The position numbers were made by a program, and so were the translations under genes. A stretch of DNA of 8,813 nucleotides from Paracoccaceae bacterium (GTDB taxonomy: Bacteria; Pseudomonadota; Alphaproteobacteria; Rhodobacterales; Rhodobacteraceae), in the NCBI GenBank assembly GCA_015487255.1, contig WFQA01000257.1, positions 1 through 8,813 on the forward strand, given 5' to 3'. The notes below the pieces were generated by a model. It was given only the letters and a program-made list of their open reading frames with translations. It had not been told where the DNA came from and made no database searches. This document shows, one piece after another, positions 7,456 to 8,813 of the stretch (position 1 is the first letter of the stretch; every line of letters begins with the position of its first letter).

Positions 7456-8345
7456 TTACACGCCGGCGGCAGCGACATCAGCACCGCCTCGGGGTTATGC
7501 CCGGTTTGCAGGCCAAATTGCGTGCCGCGATCATAGACAAGGTTAAACTCCGCATAGCGCCCGCGCTTGATCAACTGGTGCTCGCGCTCATCCTTGCTCC
7601 ACGGTTCAAACATGTGCTTTTCGGTCAATGGCACAAAGGCTTTCAGAAAGGCCCGGCCCACATCTTGGGTGAAGGCAAAATCCGCCGCCCAGTCACCGGT
7701 GTTGTGGTCGTCATAAAATATGCCCCCCACTCCGCGCGGCTCGTTCCAGTGCCTGATCATGAAATATTCATCGGCCCATTTTTTGTAGCGCGGGTAATAA
7801 GCCGGGTCATGGGCGTCACAGGCCTCTTGCAGGCGGGCGTGGAAAAACGCGGTATCCTCATCCACCTCAACCATCGGGTTCAGGTCCGCCCCGCCGCCAA
7901 ACCACCAGCCAAACGGGGTCCAGAACATGCGGGTGTTCATATGCACCGCCGGGGTTTTGGGCGAGCGCATATGGGCCACAAGCGATATACCAGCCGCCCA
8001 GAATTGCGGGTTTTCGGCAATTTTCCCCATGCCTTTGCGCGCGGTCATCGAGCGCTGGGCGGCCGCGCCCAATGTGCCGTAAACGGTGGAGATATTCACC
8101 CCCACCTTCTCAAAAACCCGCCCCTGGCGCATGACCGACATCTCGCCGCCGCCTGCATCCGTGCCATCGCCATTATCACGCCTGGTTGGCTTGCGCTCAA
8201 AGCGCCCGGCGGGCAGCTCGGTAAACGGGCCTTGGTTTTGCGCATCTTCCAGTGCCTCAAAGGCGGTGCAAATCTGGTTGCGCAGCGCTTCAAACCACGC
8301 CGAGGCGCGGGCTTTTTGCGGGGTCATATCGGGTGTGTTTTCCAT
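7446..8345 (-). CDS. hemF: oxygen-dependent coproporphyrinogen III oxidase
   Basis: Aerobic heme-pathway enzyme that oxidatively decarboxylates two propionates of coproporphyrinogen III to give protoporphyrinogen IX; cytoplasmic. 299 residues. Diagnostic blocks are all present: GGGEMSVMRQGRVFEKVGVN (65-84), VHMNTRMF (134-141), WWFGGGADLNP (147-157), YPRYKKWADEYF (184-195), RGVGGIFYDD (204-213) and RGRYAEFNLVYDRGTQFGLQTG (261-282). The protein ends at SLPPACKWP, about 30 residues earlier after this block than E. coli HemF. A short tail of this type is, to my knowledge, usual in alphaproteobacterial HemF, so I do not read it as truncation. The start is supported only by a weak GGGG close to ATG 8345; Met7 is possible. 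It is first in a two-gene minus-strand unit with the cyclotransferase-like gene. No FnrL-like TTGAT-N4-ATCAA site is visible upstream. Confidence 0.97.
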   Translation of the reverse strand: MENTPDMTPQKARASAWFEALRNQICTAFEALEDAQNQGPFTELPAGRFERKPTRRDNGDGTDAGGGEMSVMRQGRVFEKVGVNISTVYGTLGAAAQRSMTARKGMGKIAENPQFWAAGISLVAHMRSPKTPAVHMNTRMFWTPFGWWFGGGADLNPMVEVDEDTAFFHARLQEACDAHDPAYYPRYKKWADEYFMIRHWNEPRGVGGIFYDDHNTGDWAADFAFTQDVGRAFLKAFVPLTEKHMFEPWSKDEREHQLIKRGRYAEFNLVYDRGTQFGLQTGHNPEAVLMSLPPACKWP

Positions 8346-8405
8346 GCCCCGTTTCTAGCTATTATCGCGCAGGACCGCCACGAAAAAATGCAGAGCAATC
8401 ATGGG

Positions 8406-8434
8406 TTGACCAAACCGGGTTACAGCGGTATAAA
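8406..8434 (+). promoter_or_regulatory. sigma70-type promoter for the right-hand plus-strand unit
   Basis: TTGACC (8406-8411), a 17-base spacer, then TATAAA (8429-8434): a near-consensus housekeeping promoter, unusually good for this GC-rich background. Predicted start of transcription is around A8440. Inside the spacer, AACC-G-GGTT (8413-8421) is a small inverted repeat that could be an operator, although it is short enough to be chance. The promoter points away from hemF, which is transcribed divergently from the same intergenic region. Confidence 0.7.
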
Positions 8435-8465
8435 TACGCACCTTTCATTGGACAGGAATAAGAAA

Positions 8466-8498
8466 ATGATTCGAGCAAAGCACATCCCAGCGATCTGA
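8466..8498 (+). CDS. 10-codon upstream ORF / candidate leader peptide (MIRAKHIPAI)
   Basis: ATG 8466 to TGA 8496-8498 encodes MIRAKHIPAI. AGGAA at 8454-8458 with 7-base spacing gives it a good ribosome site, and the predicted transcript start (about 8440) lies 26 bases upstream. Codons 3-6 form the 5' arm of the hairpin at 8472-8515, so translation would melt that structure. There is no run of a single amino acid as in classic biosynthetic attenuators, so the sensed signal, if any, is unknown. It is too short for homology and is supported only by signal placement. Confidence 0.5.
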   Translation: MIRAKHIPAI

Positions 8499-8515
8499 CA
8501 CGCCTGCTTTGCTTG
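8472..8515 (+). promoter_or_regulatory. leader hairpin 1, 5' arm inside the upstream ORF
   Basis: AGCAAAGCA (8474-8482) is perfectly complementary to TGCTTTGCT (8505-8513). Adding G8473-U8514 and C8472-G8515 gives an 11-bp stem with a 22-base loop that contains the upstream ORF stop codon. A ribosome reading the ORF or pausing at its stop would prevent this stem from forming. A perfect 9-base inverted repeat within a 44-base span, exactly across a short translated leader, suggests a regulatory structure. Confidence 0.55.
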
Positions 8516-8531
8516 TGGGCCATCCGCCCAC
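8515..8531 (+). terminator. leader hairpin 2, possible attenuator or terminator
   Basis: GTGGGC (8515-8520) pairs with GCCCAC (8526-8531) around a CATCC loop, giving a 6-bp GC-rich stem that directly abuts hairpin 1 (they share G8515). The sequence after it, CCTTTCATTTTCCATATTC, is pyrimidine-rich but has no uninterrupted T-run, so intrinsic termination would be weak. It could act as an attenuator, a pause site or simply a REP-like element; it shares the GTGGG...CCCAC outline with the sucB-lpd spacer hairpin. Confidence 0.4.
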
Positions 8532-8576
8532 CCTTTCATTTTCCATATTCTGAAGCGCCCCGAGGAGGGCCATCCG

Positions 8577-8768
8577 ATGATACCCCCACATGTAGCTGGC
8601 GATACGCGCCCGGTTTCCGATTATGAGCCTTTGCCCGACTGGTTTATCCGGGATATGGGGGCGCGGGTTGATGAAATTACCCCGGTTGGCTGCTGGCAAC
8701 TGCCAATCTGGCCGGGCTTTCGGCTTGCGCTGAAGATCATCCCTGTCAAAGGAGCCGGACATGTTTAA
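8577..8768 (+). CDS. small protein of unknown function upstream of an ABC transporter-like gene
   Basis: 63 residues; I do not recognise the family. It has a strong ribosome site, GAGGAGG (8562-8568), 8 bases before ATG 8577. There is no signal peptide or clear membrane helix. It is acidic and tryptophan-containing in the middle (PLPDWFIRDMGARVDEI, 19-35), then has GCWQLPIWPGFRLALKIIPV (38-57) with one Cys and two Trp. The stop lies 8 bases inside the next gene, indicating coupled translation. The good ribosome site, the upstream promoter and this overlap argue that it is a real gene. Alternatively it is mainly a translated leader controlling the downstream gene. The minus-strand frame covering the same bases has no such signals. 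Confidence 0.6.
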   Translation: MIPPHVAGDTRPVSDYEPLPDWFIRDMGARVDEITPVGCWQLPIWPGFRLALKIIPVKGAGHV

Positions 8769-8813
8769 AAAATTCGAAAACCTGATCAACCCCTTTCAGC
8801 CCCACCCAAAGGC
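8761..8813 (+). CDS. N-terminal fragment, probable ABC transporter ATP-binding/permease protein (3' end outside window)
   Basis: Only 17 codons are visible, beginning MFKKFENLINPFQPHPK. AAGGAG at 8749-8754 with 6-base spacing gives a very good ribosome site. The opening M-F-x-x-F-E-x-L-(I/V)-x-P-(F/Y)-Q-P resembles the cytoplasmic N-terminal tail that precedes the first membrane helix in fused ABC exporter half-transporters of Rhodobacterales. This is recall of a pattern, not a domain hit, and neither the membrane nor the nucleotide-binding part is in the window. Confidence 0.5.
   Translation, partial: MFKKFENLINPFQPHPK

Noticed and set aside
7446..7475. C-terminal truncation of HemF relative to E. 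coli
   Set aside because: All catalytic blocks are intact and an ending just after the SLPP motif is, as I recall, usual in alphaproteobacterial HemF; the N-terminus is correspondingly longer.
8361..8366. GATAAT on the minus strand as a hemF -10 box
   Set aside because: No acceptable -35 box lies 16-18 bases upstream (ATTTTT at 17), and the leader would be only about ten bases. Possible but not supported.
7497..8498. 333-codon plus-strand open frame opposite hemF
   Set aside because: Complement of hemF. Only its last ten codons coincide with the leader peptide, which has its own ribosome site and promoter.
8445..8789. 114-codon minus-strand frame across the leader and small gene
   Set aside because: No ribosome site or family resemblance; the plus strand here has a promoter, three ribosome sites and gene overlap.

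Overview
The window looks like chromosomal DNA from an alphaproteobacterium, most likely Rhodobacterales/Rhodobacteraceae. This rests on its moderately high GC (about 60% by eye), the sucA-sucB-lpd order, the alphaproteobacterial form of HemF (short C-terminus ending soon after the SLPP motif) and the dense gene packing with many small overlaps. It is mostly a housekeeping region. No insertion sequence, phage gene, CRISPR array, tRNA or rRNA is visible.

Plus-strand block (2-6888): the tail of a probable sulfotransferase is followed, 23 bases later, by a small unrecognised lipoprotein. After another 19 bases comes the 2-oxoglutarate dehydrogenase operon: sucA (E1), sucB (E2; ATGA overlap with sucA) and lpd (E3; preceded by a 62-base spacer containing a strong GC-rich hairpin). 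E1 decarboxylates 2-oxoglutarate with thiamine diphosphate, E2 carries the succinyl group on a lipoyl arm to CoA, and E3 re-oxidises the arm with FAD and NAD+. A TauE/SafE-type permease starts inside the lpd 3' end and closes the block.

Minus-strand block (6853-8345): hemF (aerobic coproporphyrinogen III oxidase) is followed by, and overlaps by 10 bases, a gamma-glutamylcyclotransferase-like protein. The tail of that gene overlaps the permease tail by 36 bases, so the two blocks converge with no intergenic space.

Right edge (8346-8813): this is the only substantial non-coding stretch and the most interesting part. A near-consensus sigma70-type promoter (TTGACC, 17 bases, TATAAA) drives a plus-strand leader. 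The leader carries a 10-codon upstream ORF with its own Shine-Dalgarno, an 11-bp hairpin whose 5' arm lies inside that ORF, a second GC-rich hairpin abutting it, and a 10-base direct repeat. It leads into a 63-codon unrecognised gene, which overlaps the start of a gene that resembles an ABC transporter (cut by the window end). The layout suggests a leader-peptide or attenuation control element, but this is inferred from sequence only.
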